DNA from: Swaminathania salitolerans
GTDB lineage: Bacteria > Pseudomonadota > Alphaproteobacteria > Acetobacterales > Acetobacteraceae
Length of the DNA stretch: 64,000 nt
Assembly: GCF_025994315.1 (NCBI RefSeq)
Contig: NZ_BAQE01000004.1
Strand: one strand, 5' to 3'
Shown: in pieces, positions 1 through 9,373 of the stretch
How the letters are laid out: each line of letters begins with the position of its first letter
How positions within the stretch are numbered: the stretch's first letter is position 1
Position numbers and translations under genes: made by a program
Notes under the pieces: generated by a model
Told to the model about the DNA's origin: nothing
The model's input: the letters and a program-made list of their open reading frames with translations, nothing else
Database searches by the model: none

Positions 1-336
1 GTCGCGGTGCTGCTGCTTTTCATCACCGGCTTCGCCTTCTCCGCCGGACCGCTGATCTGGATCCTCTGTGCAGAGATCCAGCCGCTCCAGGGCCGCGATT
101 TCGGGATCACCTGCTCAACCGTGACGAACTGGGTCGCCAACTGGGTCGTGGGCATGACCTTTCTCACCCTGCTCGGCACGCTCGGCGCCTCGCATACCTT
201 CTGGCTCTACGCGGCTCTGAACGCGGCCTTCATTCTCGTCACCCTCGCCTTCGTGCCCGAGACCCGGGGCGTCTCGCTCGAATCCATCGAGCAGAAGCTC
301 AACAGGGGCATTCGCCTGCGCAAGATCGGGCGCTGA
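1..336 (+). CDS. GalP-like sugar/H+ symporter, C-terminal part (cut by window edge)
   Basis: C-terminal 111 residues of a major facilitator sugar porter; the reading frame is open from base 1, so the 5' part lies outside the window. It matches the last third of the E. coli galactose symporter GalP as I remember it: the GPLIW...EIQP segment with GRDFGITCST, two hydrophobic helices, then the sugar-porter signature PETRGVSLESIE near the end. Such proteins import hexoses or pentoses with a proton across the inner membrane. The next gene starts 64 bp downstream and encodes a secreted beta-glucosidase, so this porter probably takes up the released sugar. Family certain, substrate inferred. Confidence 0.9.
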   Translation, partial: VAVLLLFITGFAFSAGPLIWILCAEIQPLQGRDFGITCSTVTNWVANWVVGMTFLTLLGTLGASHTFWLYAALNAAFILVTLAFVPETRGVSLESIEQKLNRGIRLRKIGR

Positions 337-400
337 AGCGCGCGCCCTCCCCCCTCATCCCTCATCCCACTCTGCTGAACGCAGCATCAGGAGACGCATC

Positions 401-2650
401 ATGGCATTCCTCCGCCTCACCGCACGCCGTCAGGCCACGCTCGCAACATGCCTCAGTGCCCTGCTTTCGGTCGCTTCACTCTCATCCTCGCACGCTGTCG
501 CGGCCCCCGTCTGGCAGGATCCCGACCAGACTCCCGAAGCCCGGACGAACGCGCTCCTCAAGGCCATGACCCAGAAGGAGAAGCTTGCCCTCGTCACGAG
601 CGCCCTCGCGCTGAAGCTCAAATCGAACAGGAAGCCCGAAGGCGCGATCGGATCGGCTGCCTATGTGCCGCCCATTCCCCGCCTCGGCATCCCGGCCTTG
701 CAGATCAGCGATGCAGGTCTCGGTGTCACGAACCCCCTCGACACGCGGCCCGGCGACGGCGCAACGTCCCTGCCCTCCGGACAGGCGCTCTCCGGCTCGT
801 TCGACGAGACGCTTGCTCGCGAGGCGGGCGCCATGATCGGCACCGAGGCACGCCATCGCGGTTTCAATGTCCTGCTCGCAGGAGGAATGAACCTGGTGCG
901 CGATCCCCGGGGCGGGCGCAATTTCGAGTATCTCGGAGAAGATCCGATTCTCTCCGGTCAGATCGCAGCGGCCACCGTCGACGGCGTGCAGAGCCGCCAT
1001 GTCATTTCGACGGTCAAGCATTACGCGCTGAACGCCTACGAGACCGGACGCATGAGAAGCAGTGCCGATATCGCCATTCCGGCCCTGCAGGAATCGGATC
1101 TTCTCGCTTTTCGTATCGCCGTCGAGCGCGGTCATCCCGGCAGCATCATGTGCGCCTATAACAAGGTGAACGGCGATTATGCCTGCGAGAGCGCCTATCT
1201 TCTGGACAAGGTGCTGCGCAAGGAATGGGGCTATGACGGCTTCGTCATGAGCGATTGGGGCGCGGTGCATGACGGCGCGAAAGCCGCGCATGCGGGCCTC
1301 GATCAGGATTCTGCCGTCGTGCTCGATGCGAAGGCGGGATTTGTCGACGCCGTCCGTCGCGACGCGGAGACGACATCGGGCGCGAAACGCCTCGATGAGA
1401 AACTGCGCCACATTCTCGCACCCATGTTCGCGAACGGTCTGTTCGACGATCATGCCAGACCCACTGAAACGCCGGACGATATCGCCGCGCACAGGGATGT
1501 CGCACGCCGGGTCGAGGAAGAAGGCGCCGTGCTGCTCAGGAACGTGCGGGATACGCTCCCTCTTTCCACCCATGACGCTCATATCCTGATCATCGGCGGC
1601 CATGCCGACAAGGGCGTCATCGCCGGTGGAGGCAGTTCGGCGGTCCTGCCCCGCGGTGGCAACGCCGTACCCGATCCGGTTCCGGCAAGCCTCCTGAACA
1701 TGCCTCATCCGACCATCTACGATCCCGATGCGCCCGTCGATGCTCTCAGAGCCGCACTCCCCAATGCCAGGATCGAGTATATCGACGGTTCGGATGCACA
1801 GAAGGCAGCAACTCTGGCGAAGAAGGCCGATGCCGTCGTCATCTTCGCGACGAAATGGCAGGGGGAAACGCTCGACGCGGCCGACCTCTCGCTCGACCCC
1901 GCAACCGACGCGCTGATCGGGCGGGTTGCCGATGCGAACGATCATGTGACCGTAGTGCTCGAGACCGGGAACCCCGTGACGATGCCCTGGCTGAGCAAGG
2001 TCGGTGCCGTTCTGGAGGCCTGGTATCCGGGATCCGCGGGCGGAAAGGCCATTGCCAACCTGCTGACGGGAAAAGCCAATCCCTCCGGCCGGACCACGAC
2101 CACCTGGCCGCGCAGCCTGAAGGATCTGCCTCGCCCGGTCATCCCGGGGGCCGGCCATCACACAGGGGTCATGAGCGATGACGAAAGTCCGATCCCCTTC
2201 CTCAGGAACATCGATTTCAACATCGAAGGCGCCGATGTCGGCTATCGCTGGTTTGCCAGACAGTCTCTCGCCACGGCTTTCCCCTTCGGCTTCGGTCTGA
2301 GCTACACGTCCTTCGCACATGACGCCATATCGGTTTCCCGGAAGGGCAAGGATCTGGTGGCAAAGGTCACATTGAGGAACACCGGCAATCGCCCCGGCGA
2401 CGATATCGTGCAGATCTACGCCGAAGGGCCCGATCACAGCCCGCTGCGTCTGGCCGGATACACGCGTGTTCCCCTGTCTGCAGGCGAACAGAAAACGGTC
2501 GAGGTCACACTCTCGCCCTATGCCGTCTCGCGCTTCGATGATGCCCGTTCCGCATGGAAGCGCATCCCCGGACAATATCGTTTCATCTTCGCCCACAACG
2601 CAGAAGAGCGGAACGGTCCGGCCAGCACCGTCCAGATCGAAGCACGCTGA
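401..2650 (+). CDS. Secreted glycoside hydrolase family 3 beta-glucosidase
   Basis: 749 residues. The N-terminus carries a signal peptide (basic start, hydrophobic core, AVAAP cleavage region near residue 35), placing the enzyme in the periplasm or outside. The GH3 N-terminal barrel holds the nucleophile motif VMSDWGA with Asp285. A second GH3 domain follows, with a plausible acid/base region around Glu489 (GETLDAADLSL). A C-terminal fibronectin-III-like domain is visible (VTLRNTGNRPGDDIVQIY). This is the BglX-type layout: it removes terminal beta-linked glucose from oligosaccharides. SD AGGAGA lies before the ATG. It sits between a sugar symporter and an OprB porin, probably one operon. Exact substrate unknown. 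Confidence 0.93.
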   Translation: MAFLRLTARRQATLATCLSALLSVASLSSSHAVAAPVWQDPDQTPEARTNALLKAMTQKEKLALVTSALALKLKSNRKPEGAIGSAAYVPPIPRLGIPALQISDAGLGVTNPLDTRPGDGATSLPSGQALSGSFDETLAREAGAMIGTEARHRGFNVLLAGGMNLVRDPRGGRNFEYLGEDPILSGQIAAATVDGVQSRHVISTVKHYALNAYETGRMRSSADIAIPALQESDLLAFRIAVERGHPGSIMCAYNKVNGDYACESAYLLDKVLRKEWGYDGFVMSDWGAVHDGAKAAHAGLDQDSAVVLDAKAGFVDAVRRDAETTSGAKRLDEKLRHILAPMFANGLFDDHARPTETPDDIAAHRDVARRVEEEGAVLLRNVRDTLPLSTHDAHILIIGGHADKGVIAGGGSSAVLPRGGNAVPDPVPASLLNMPHPTIYDPDAPVDALRAALPNARIEYIDGSDAQKAATLAKKADAVVIFATKWQGETLDAADLSLDPATDALIGRVADANDHVTVVLETGNPVTMPWLSKVGAVLEAWYPGSAGGKAIANLLTGKANPSGRTTTTWPRSLKDLPRPVIPGAGHHTGVMSDDESPIPFLRNIDFNIEGADVGYRWFARQSLATAFPFGFGLSYTSFAHDAISVSRKGKDLVAKVTLRNTGNRPGDDIVQIYAEGPDHSPLRLAGYTRVPLSAGEQKTVEVTLSPYAVSRFDDARSAWKRIPGQYRFIFAHNAEERNGPASTVQIEAR

Positions 2651-2664
2651 GGAGGCCCCCCGTC

Positions 2665-4044
2665 ATGTCAACCCGACAGACCCTGCGCGTGCGTTCGACG
2701 CGCTTTTGTCTCGGCTGCGCAATTCTCGGCGCGTCGCTCCCTCTCGTCAGCGCACCGGCCATGGCCCAGGAGGAGAACTACTCCAACCTCCCTTCTCTGG
2801 CCGAACAGAGAACCACCGTCCACCCGTCACATGACTGTCATGACTATGACAGTCTCATCACCAGAGGGTCCGAAGCGCCGATCATCACCACCTGCGATAC
2901 GCTCGTCCCCGATCAGTTCGGAGCGCGGGACTGGCTTGCGGATCGCGGATTGCTGTTCGAAGGCTATTACACGTTCGGAGAAATCTACGATGTGCTCGGC
3001 CATCAGGCCCAGCCGCAGGCCTATAACGGTCAAAGCCCCAATTTCTCGGGAAATCTGTGGCTGAACATGACCTACGACATGGCGCGTATAGGCATGAACA
3101 AGGGTTCGCAGCTGACGCTTTCGATGAATAGCTGGCAGTCTGCCTATCCTGGCGCCGGTATCCGGGCGACCGCGCTCAGCCAGGCGACCATCCTGCAGAC
3201 CTTTTTCAACGGGCGCGTAACCGCCCAGTACGGATATTACGGTCTTCTGGGGCAGTTCTACGGCCTTTATCTCGGCACGAGCACCGCATCCAGCGCTCTG
3301 GGGCCGCTGAGCATCATCCCCAACCAGGTCGGTATGTCGATGTATATCCCGACCCCTGGCATCGATATACGCATGTATGCGCACGACCGGCGCTTCTACA
3401 ACCATTTCGGTTTCGCACGCAGTCAGAGCCCGCAAGGTTTCGGGGCCGATTCGAGAGCCAATCCGTCCGGCGTCAATTTCAAGGTCAATGGCGCGCGTCC
3501 GATCTATGTGGACGAGATCGGATTCCGTCAGAAGCCGGGCAAGGACAAATCCATGACATGGTTCCGCGCTGGCGGGATCTATAACAGTTCTTCGTATTAC
3601 AACTACCGGACCAATCGTTACGATCGCTCGAACTGGGCTTTCTACGTGGTCTTCGACCGGCAGTTGCTCAAGACCAATGCGGAGATACCCTATCTCGGCT
3701 GGTATATCGATCTGAAGACCGATCACGCAGCGAGGGAGAAGAACGTCTTCACGGACGACTATGCCGCGACCCTCTATGCACTGGGTCCGTTTCCCAGCCG
3801 CAAGAAGGACATGCTCTCCATCGGCTTCACCTACAACAAGATCGGATCCGCTGCACAGCAGCGTCTGCAAAGGCTTTCACCCCGTAAATTCGACCATAGT
3901 ACGACGACCTCTGTCGCCTATGCTGCCCATCTTCGCCACGGGATCTATTTCGTGAGCACGACGAGCTACACGACGCAGCCGGTGGCTTCGAGATTCCACG
4001 ACGATGCGCTCACGCTGCAGGGACGTTTCACTCTGTCTTTCTAG
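2665..4044 (+). CDS. oprB: OprB-family carbohydrate-selective outer-membrane porin
   Basis: 459 residues with a signal peptide ending near SAPAMAQ. The ATG at 2665 is chosen because a GGAGG sits 9 bp upstream and it lies 14 bp after the beta-glucosidase stop; the upstream in-frame extension overlaps that gene. The mature part is rich in alternating aromatic and polar residues typical of a beta-barrel, and it ends in Phe (LQGRFTLSF), as outer-membrane proteins do. OprB porins let sugars through the outer membrane. Position suggests entry of beta-glucosides or exit of hydrolysis products. One of two OprB paralogs in the window; the other is at 14825. Confidence 0.9.
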   Translation: MSTRQTLRVRSTRFCLGCAILGASLPLVSAPAMAQEENYSNLPSLAEQRTTVHPSHDCHDYDSLITRGSEAPIITTCDTLVPDQFGARDWLADRGLLFEGYYTFGEIYDVLGHQAQPQAYNGQSPNFSGNLWLNMTYDMARIGMNKGSQLTLSMNSWQSAYPGAGIRATALSQATILQTFFNGRVTAQYGYYGLLGQFYGLYLGTSTASSALGPLSIIPNQVGMSMYIPTPGIDIRMYAHDRRFYNHFGFARSQSPQGFGADSRANPSGVNFKVNGARPIYVDEIGFRQKPGKDKSMTWFRAGGIYNSSSYYNYRTNRYDRSNWAFYVVFDRQLLKTNAEIPYLGWYIDLKTDHAAREKNVFTDDYAATLYALGPFPSRKKDMLSIGFTYNKIGSAAQQRLQRLSPRKFDHSTTTSVAYAAHLRHGIYFVSTTSYTTQPVASRFHDDALTLQGRFTLSF

Positions 4045-4059
4045 GCGTCTTCACGGCGA

Positions 4060-4104
4060 TCGTTTTTGTAACGGTCGTTTTTGTAACGGCCGTTTTCGCA
4101 TCGA
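4060..4104. repeat. 15-bp tandem repeat after the porin stop
   Basis: Two perfect copies of TCGTTTTTGTAACGG (4060-4074 and 4075-4089) and a degenerate third start 16 bp after the porin stop codon. Each perfect unit carries TAA. Confidence 0.85.
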
Positions 4105-4120
4105 TGTCTGCGCGATCTGA

Positions 4121-4155
4121 CGGCTACAGGAGAGGATCGCCCTCTTCCGTAGCCG
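4121..4155. terminator. Candidate terminator hairpin between convergent genes
   Basis: Inverted repeat CGGCTACAGGAGAGG ... CCTCTTCCGTAGCCG with a short loop, between the porin and the convergent DUF3597 gene. There is no clean T-run on either side, so intrinsic termination is likely but not proven. Confidence 0.55.
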
Positions 4156-4224
4156 TTCTCCGCCTGTATGGGCAACCGGATGCTTCCGGTTCCGACAGCC
4201 GGGAGACTGACTCAGCGCAACGGT

Positions 4225-4653
4225 TCAGTGACGCAGATCCTCGGGGACCTTGCCGCCGTTTTCCGCCAGCTTCTGCATGACCTGACGGATCAGCCATACA
4301 TTCATCGTCGCGGTGTCATCGGTGCTTTCGGTATAGTGCAGTTCCTGCGCCAGATGCTTGCGTGCGTCGAGGGAGCTGTCCATGTCGAGCAGCTTGAGCA
4401 GATCGACGATAGAGGTGCGCCAGTTCAGGGTCTGTCCCTTCCCGGACGCAAGACGCGTCAGCACCGCCTCGACATCGACCGGAGCGCCCGGCGCCGTCGG
4501 GGGTGCGGCATTCGTCGCGCCGCCCGAAGCGGAGGTCGCGCCGGATGGCGTAGCCCCGGAAGACGCGGCTCCTGCCGAGCCCGTCGATCCGCTCGCAGGG
4601 GCGGCATCGGCGTGACCGAAGATCTTCGACATGATTGTGCTGAAAATACCCAT
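4225..4653 (-). CDS. DUF3597 family small protein
   Basis: 142 residues starting MGIFSTIMSKIFGHA, a start typical of DUF3597 proteins. Residues about 15-50 are a low-complexity Ala/Ser/Gly/Thr/Pro linker; the C-terminal 90 residues are the conserved part (VDVEAVL, LNWRTSIVDLLKLL, RKHLAQELHY). ATG 4653 has an AAGGAT ribosome site, whereas longer in-frame starts do not. Function of the family is unknown; related proteins contain a LysM-like or peptidoglycan-associated context in some species, but nothing here shows that. Monocistronic. Confidence 0.85.
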   Translation of the reverse strand: MGIFSTIMSKIFGHADAAPASGSTGSAGAASSGATPSGATSASGGATNAAPPTAPGAPVDVEAVLTRLASGKGQTLNWRTSIVDLLKLLDMDSSLDARKHLAQELHYTESTDDTATMNVWLIRQVMQKLAENGGKVPEDLRH

Positions 4654-5088
4654 GACATATCCTTTGCATCGACCGTCCGGCATCCGGGGAGGCATATGCT
4701 CTCCGGGCTTCGCGGGCGGTGTTCTCTACTCCGGTCGTCCCGGAACAGGGTGCTCCGGGTCCGATGTCCCCGGAAGCCCCGGGGACCTTGAGGACCTCGC
4801 GCAGAAAAACGCAGCGCCCCCGCTTTCGTTGCCTCATCCGCGATGCTCGACGCTGCGCCCCATCATCCAGGTCTGGACCCGAAAGGATATTTCAGGGAGT
4901 AATAATATGTGAGACGTTGCTGTAATGTCACATATATGAGCGTTATCGAAGTAAAAACTCCCGAAATTTCGGAACACACCTGCAGATATGTTGCATAATT
5001 GTTTCGTATCTGCGGCACACAAGCCAGATTGCCAAGGCTCTTTCCGAACGGTAGCCGCATCGTCTTCAGGGAGAGATCGAATACCGTC
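4654..5088. other. Intergenic region, no gene
   Basis: Divergent promoter space of 435 bp between the DUF3597 gene and the sulfotransferase gene. It holds a GC hairpin (GTCCCCGG/CCGGGGAC, 4766-4786) and a distinctly AT-rich stretch at about 4885-5010, likely promoter DNA. I could not support a coding frame. Confidence 0.6.
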
Positions 5089-5925
5089 ATGACTGCGCAT
5101 TCCCGTGTCCATTTCGTTTCCGGCCTGCCACGATCGGGCTCGACACTTCTCAATGCGCTTCTCTCGCAAAATCCCGGTCTGCGGGTCTCGGGGCGCTCCT
5201 CTCCGATCGCGCCCATGATCCTCACTCTGACATCCGTGATGACGGAGAGCGAATACCGGCACGATTTCCCTCCGGCGCGACGCGACCGGATCCTCACGCA
5301 GATTGTCGACGGATATTTCGGCGTCTCTCCGACCGATTCCCGGCGCCCGGTCCTGATCGACACGCACAGGGACTGGTGTGCGCGCCTGAACCTGATCGAG
5401 GCGCTGTTTCCCTCCGCGCGGATCGTCTGCTGCGTGCGTGACCCGGTCTGGATTCTGGACTCGCTCGAACGTCTGATCATACGGGACCCGCTTCTTTCGT
5501 CCCGCATCGTGCCCGTCGGACACAGAGCGACGCAGCATGGCAGGCTCGAGCATCTCCTCTCCCCGGACGGCGTGTTTGGCTATGCGTGGCGCGTTCTGAC
5601 GGAGGCCTTTCATGGCCCCTTTGCCGATCGTCTCATTCTCGTGGATTACGAATATCTTGCGCGCTATCCCGGTGATGTGCTGCGCCGTCTCGAACGTCTT
5701 CTCGATCTGCCGCGTCACGATTACGACACCGACAATCTGACGCAGATGGACGCGCATGCCTACGATACCGCCTTGGCGACACCGGGGTTGCATGTCGTGC
5801 GCCCGCAGATCCGCTTCGAGCCGAGGCGAACGATCCTCCCGCCAGCCACCGTGGATCGCCTCCAGGGAGGAATGTTCTGGCGCACTCCCGATGCCGTGGC
5901 GCGAGGCGCCGAAATTCTCGCCTGA
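5089..5925 (+). CDS. PAPS-dependent sulfotransferase family protein
   Basis: 278 residues. The N-terminal 5'-phosphosulfate loop is clear: SGLPRSGSTLL at residues 11-21. A 3'-phosphate-binding candidate follows (CCVRDPVWILDSLERL). The C-terminal half has the helix YEYLARYPGDVLRRLERLLDLP common in this family. It would transfer sulfate from PAPS to an unknown acceptor. I prefer ATG 5089 over an upstream start because the loop then sits close to the N-terminus, as in the family; an AGGGAG lies about 15 bp upstream, a loose spacing. It stands alone between unrelated genes, so no substrate can be inferred. Confidence 0.85.
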   Translation: MTAHSRVHFVSGLPRSGSTLLNALLSQNPGLRVSGRSSPIAPMILTLTSVMTESEYRHDFPPARRDRILTQIVDGYFGVSPTDSRRPVLIDTHRDWCARLNLIEALFPSARIVCCVRDPVWILDSLERLIIRDPLLSSRIVPVGHRATQHGRLEHLLSPDGVFGYAWRVLTEAFHGPFADRLILVDYEYLARYPGDVLRRLERLLDLPRHDYDTDNLTQMDAHAYDTALATPGLHVVRPQIRFEPRRTILPPATVDRLQGGMFWRTPDAVARGAEILA

Positions 5926-5967
5926 AGCAGGGCCCGAGCGGAAGGCCGGGGGGTGGGGCGGGAAATG

Positions 5968-6969
5968 TCAGTCGAGGAGAACGACCGTCTTGCCGATGCT
6001 TCGCCCTGTCTCGCTGTCGCGATGAAGCTGCGCCATCGTCGCCGCATCGAACCGCGTCACGCGGCGGGTTTCGGTCGGCACGATGTCGCCCGACTGGACC
6101 AGAAGCGAGATCTGCTCGAGAATATCGTGCTGTCTGTCCATATCCCAGGTGCCGAACAGCGAGCGGGTGAACATGAACTCCCATGAGAGCGTGGCGCTCT
6201 TGCGCTTGAAAGGCAGGATATCGAACGTCTCCGGATCGTCGATCAGACACAGATGTCCCTGGGGCGCGAGACTCTCCGCATAGGCTGCCGCATGACGATC
6301 GCTGGCGGTCAGGGATGCGATATGGGTCGCCCGATCCAGCCCCAGCTCCCGGAGCTGCGCCATCATGTCGCGACGATGATCGATGACATGATGTGCGCCC
6401 ATCTCGCGGATCCAGGCTTCGCTCTGCGGACGCGATGCCGTAGCAACCACCGTAAGCGCGGTCAGCTTGCGTGCGAGCTGGACAAGAATGGACCCGACCC
6501 CGCCGGCAGCCCCGACCACGAGTAGCGTACCCGTATCGCCCGATGCGATCCGCATCCGGTCGAACAGCATTTCCCATGCCGTGACACCGGTGAGAGGCAA
6601 CGACGCCGCCTGCCCCCAGTCGAGCCGCGCGGGCATGTGGCCGACAAGGCGCTCGTCGACGTTCTGAAGCTCGGCATTGCTGCCCTGGGACATCAGGGCT
6701 CCGGCGTAATACACTTTGTCGCCCGGGCGGAACCGGGCGACATCCGCGCCGACCGCCTCGACGATCCCGGCGGCATCCCAGCCGGGAACACGCCACTCAT
6801 CCCCCGGCAAGGGGCCTGTCCGGCTCCGTATCTTGGTATCGACCGGATTGAGGGAAACCGCCCGGACCCGGACGCGGATCTGGCGTCCCCGGGGCGGTGC
6901 GGGATCGGGTATCTCGATATCCTGCAAAACGCCGGCATCGCCGGGCGCGGCATATCCAACGGCTTTCAT
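5968..6969 (-). CDS. Zinc-type alcohol dehydrogenase-like (MDR) oxidoreductase
   Basis: 333 residues, start ATG 6969 after a strong GGGAGGG. It opens MKAVGYAAPG, then the GroES-like fold with PDPAPPRGRQIRVRV and PVDTKIRSR, followed by a Rossmann nucleotide site LLVVGAAGGVGSILVQLA around residue 150. This is the ZADH/quinone-oxidoreductase branch of the medium-chain dehydrogenases: NADPH-dependent, usually without catalytic zinc, acting on quinones or enones. I do not see the structural-zinc Cys cluster, which fits. Convergent with the sulfotransferase gene 42 bp away. Substrate unknown. Confidence 0.88.
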   Translation of the reverse strand: MKAVGYAAPGDAGVLQDIEIPDPAPPRGRQIRVRVRAVSLNPVDTKIRSRTGPLPGDEWRVPGWDAAGIVEAVGADVARFRPGDKVYYAGALMSQGSNAELQNVDERLVGHMPARLDWGQAASLPLTGVTAWEMLFDRMRIASGDTGTLLVVGAAGGVGSILVQLARKLTALTVVATASRPQSEAWIREMGAHHVIDHRRDMMAQLRELGLDRATHIASLTASDRHAAAYAESLAPQGHLCLIDDPETFDILPFKRKSATLSWEFMFTRSLFGTWDMDRQHDILEQISLLVQSGDIVPTETRRVTRFDAATMAQLHRDSETGRSIGKTVVLLD

Positions 6970-7093
6970 CGGGCGACCCTCCCTCTGTGCATATCTCCCG
7001 TGCGCATCCCGTGCGCGCATGAGACAGAAAAGCCTAGCACGGTCTCGACGCAAGGCGGGAGAGAAGAGACGAAGAGGTGCTCCCGAACGCGGC

Positions 7094-7870
7094 TCAGCCT
7101 GCGCGCACGAGTTCGTAGAGCGCGACTGCCGCCGCGTTGGACACGTTCAGACTCTCCATGGAGCCGGGCATGAAGACGCTCGCGATCTCGTCGCAGCTCT
7201 CCCGGGTGAGGCGACGCAGGCCCGCGCCCTCCGCCCCGAGCACCAGCGCAACGCGTCGGCCGCGAAACGCAGCGCCATCGAGACGTGTGCCCCCGGCATC
7301 CAGCCCGACGGTCCACAGACCGGCATTCTGCAGCTGGGCGATGATGCGCGACAGATTCACCTCGCGCAGGACCGGGACGCTGTCGAGCGCGCCGGACGCG
7401 GCCTTCGCCAGAGCACCGCCTTCCTGCGGCGTGTTTCTGTCCTGGACGACGAGAGCGGCAGCGCCGAAAGCGGCGGCAGAACGCAGGATGGCACCGATAT
7501 TGCGCGGGTCCGTCACCTGATCGAGAATCAGGATCGGCCCCTCGCGCTGCTCCAGTATCTCGTCGAGGAAGGGGGCTGTCAGGGGCTCGACCCGCAGAAG
7601 AACGCCCTGATGGACCGCATCCCGTTCGCAAAGCTGATCGAGACGCTGACGCTCGACGATATTCGGCGTGATACGAACCGGCACCTGCTTCGCTTCGAGG
7701 GCGGCAAGGCCCTCTTTCGTGACCAGAAGCTCATGCAGGTGACGCCGGTCGTTGCGCAGGGCCGCCTCTACGGCATGGAGCCCGTACATCCAGTATCCAT
7801 GGGCAGCTTCACGCCCTGCTGCTGAGCGGGCGGTGCGGGAAGACGGAGAGCGGAAAGGACGTTTCGACAT
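7094..7870 (-). CDS. rlmB: TrmH/SpoU-family 23S rRNA 2'-O-ribose methyltransferase (RlmB-like)
   Basis: 258 residues. A basic N-terminal tail is followed by the substrate-binding domain (WMYGLHAVEAAL) and a SPOUT methyltransferase domain with its knot motifs: DQVTDPRNIGAILRSAAAFG, LVLGAEGAGLRRLT and SMESLNVSNAAAVALYEL. Family members methylate G2251 of 23S rRNA using SAM. ATG 7870 is a reasonable start, but its SD is weak; a start at the MYGLHAV methionine would still leave the core intact. Divergent from tRNA-Tyr, whose promoter lies in the 95-bp gap. Confidence 0.88.
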   Translation of the reverse strand: MSKRPFRSPSSRTARSAAGREAAHGYWMYGLHAVEAALRNDRRHLHELLVTKEGLAALEAKQVPVRITPNIVERQRLDQLCERDAVHQGVLLRVEPLTAPFLDEILEQREGPILILDQVTDPRNIGAILRSAAAFGAAALVVQDRNTPQEGGALAKAASGALDSVPVLREVNLSRIIAQLQNAGLWTVGLDAGGTRLDGAAFRGRRVALVLGAEGAGLRRLTRESCDEIASVFMPGSMESLNVSNAAAVALYELVRAG

Positions 7871-7924
7871 GCAGGCTCTTCTAGAGGAACGCCCTCGTCT
7901 TGCAACAAAAATGAAGAAAGCCCG

Positions 7925-7951
7925 TTGACACCGCAGCCGATCCACCATAAT
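7925..7951 (+). promoter_or_regulatory. Candidate sigma-70 promoter of tRNA-Tyr
   Basis: TTGACA (7925-7930) and CATAAT (7946-7951) with a 15-bp spacer, 14 bp upstream of the tRNA. The -35 box is consensus; the spacer is shorter than the ideal 17 bp. Confidence 0.6.
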
Positions 7952-7965
7952 TCCCGTGCCGACCC

Positions 7966-8051
7966 GGAGAGATGCCCGAGTGGCTAAAGGGGGCGGACTG
8001 TAAATCCGCTGGCGTGCGCCTACGTTGGTTCGAATCCAACTCTCTCCACCA
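7966..8051 (+). tRNA. tRNA-Tyr (anticodon GTA), class II, CCA encoded
   Basis: The acceptor stem GGAGAGA/TCTCTCC closes the molecule and is followed by discriminator A and an encoded CCA. The anticodon stem is GCGGA/TCCGC with loop CTGTAAA; the anticodon GTA is at 8000-8002. A long variable arm (about 8005-8022) makes it class II, as expected for bacterial tRNA-Tyr. The T arm GTTGG-TTCGAAT-CCAAC is intact. Confidence 0.97.
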
Positions 8052-8229
8052 GGTCACCTTCGAAAAATCCGACAGAGTCCAGATGTGACGACGGCTCATG
8101 GCCGCATCGCGCACGTCGTGCATCCGGTGTGATGACAGACATCCGCCCGCACGGTCGATGTTCGTGACGCGCACTCCACCGACAGGAGACGCCCCTGCAC
8201 GGGAGCGCCCTCTGTCGGGCTGAACGGTC

Positions 8230-9183
8230 TCAGAACCTGAGCGAGCCGAAACCGGGAAGTTCTTTCCGCCACGGGGCATTCGCGCCGCGGCGCGCGCAGG
8301 TCGCGCTTGCAACCATCTGCCCGCATGACAGAACGCTTGCGATCGCATCTCCCGACGGATCGCCCAGCGTTTCCGGCGAGAGAAGATCGCGGTCATGCAG
8401 CCCGGCCAGGAATCCGGCCGTGAAACTGTCGCCCGCGCCGACGGTATCGACCACTTCGGTCGGTATGGCATCGGCATGACCCCGTGCGACACGGCTCCAT
8501 CCGCTGACGCCGTCCTTGCCCTGGGTGATCACCACGAAGCGGGCGCGGCCTTGCAGCCAGGCCGCAGCCGCAGAATCGTGCGATACGCCCGGCTTGAGCC
8601 ATTCGAGATCGGCGCCGCTGATCTTGATGATATCGGCCTGGCTCAGAAGACTGTCGAGGCGCGCGCGATAGGCGGTTTCGTCCCGGATATGGCTCGCGCG
8701 GATATTCGGATCGATACTGACCAGTCTCCTCCCGCCGGCCTCTCTCAGAAACAGGGTTTCATAGGCAGACGCGGCCGGCTCTCTCGCGAGGGCGATAGAA
8801 CCGAAATGGAGCAGCCCGACCGGCGCAAGAGCGTCGTCATCGGGAATCCCGGTGCATATCCTGTCGGCAGCACCCGTATCGTAGAATGCGTAAGCCGGTT
8901 CCGTCCGGTCGAGGCTGACGAAACCCAGCGTGGACGGGGCATCCAGACGCTCGAGAAAGCGGGTGCCCACCTGACTTTGCGCCAATCCCTCCATGAACTG
9001 ATCGCCGAACATGTCCGTGGAAAGCGCCAGACCGAACTCGGCCGGAATGTCGAGACGACCGAGGGCGCGCGCCACGTTATAGGGCGACCCACCGAGGCAG
9101 GGTCGATACCCTCCCTCTCCCTCCGTAGCGGCAGGGATGAAATCGATGACAGCCTCACCGAGGGAGAGAATACTGGCTCTCAT
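8230..9183 (-). CDS. PfkB-family carbohydrate kinase, probably fructokinase
   Basis: 317 residues, ATG 9183 preceded by AAGGAAG. PfkB features: N-terminal SLGEAVIDFIP, the GG motif CLGGSPYNVARALGRL near residue 40, and the C-terminal signature DTVGAGDSFTAGFLAGL whose GAGD Asp is the catalytic base. The GEAVIDF start is typical of fructokinases. It would phosphorylate fructose with ATP. A transaldolase-like gene lies 190 bp upstream on the same strand, which suits entry of hexose phosphate into the pentose-phosphate route. Specificity is inferred. Confidence 0.88.
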   Translation of the reverse strand: MRASILSLGEAVIDFIPAATEGEGGYRPCLGGSPYNVARALGRLDIPAEFGLALSTDMFGDQFMEGLAQSQVGTRFLERLDAPSTLGFVSLDRTEPAYAFYDTGAADRICTGIPDDDALAPVGLLHFGSIALAREPAASAYETLFLREAGGRRLVSIDPNIRASHIRDETAYRARLDSLLSQADIIKISGADLEWLKPGVSHDSAAAAWLQGRARFVVITQGKDGVSGWSRVARGHADAIPTEVVDTVGAGDSFTAGFLAGLHDRDLLSPETLGDPSGDAIASVLSCGQMVASATCARRGANAPWRKELPGFGSLRF

Positions 9184-9373
9184 GACGGAACTTCCTTGTT
9201 GGGACAGGCTATGTTTCTGCGCGTTCCGCATAACCGGAACGGGCAAAAAGCAGAACGAAAGGCAGACCGCTGACGCCCCGCAGACAGGGTATCATGGCAG
9301 ACGGTGCATCATGGCAGACCGCAAACCGCTGCAGAAGGAATGGTGGAGGAAACACAGTTCCCGGACGAGGCGT

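Noticed and set aside
482..2596. 704-codon frame on the minus strand opposite the beta-glucosidase
   Set aside because: Antisense to a gene with clear GH3 motifs; no signal or SD.
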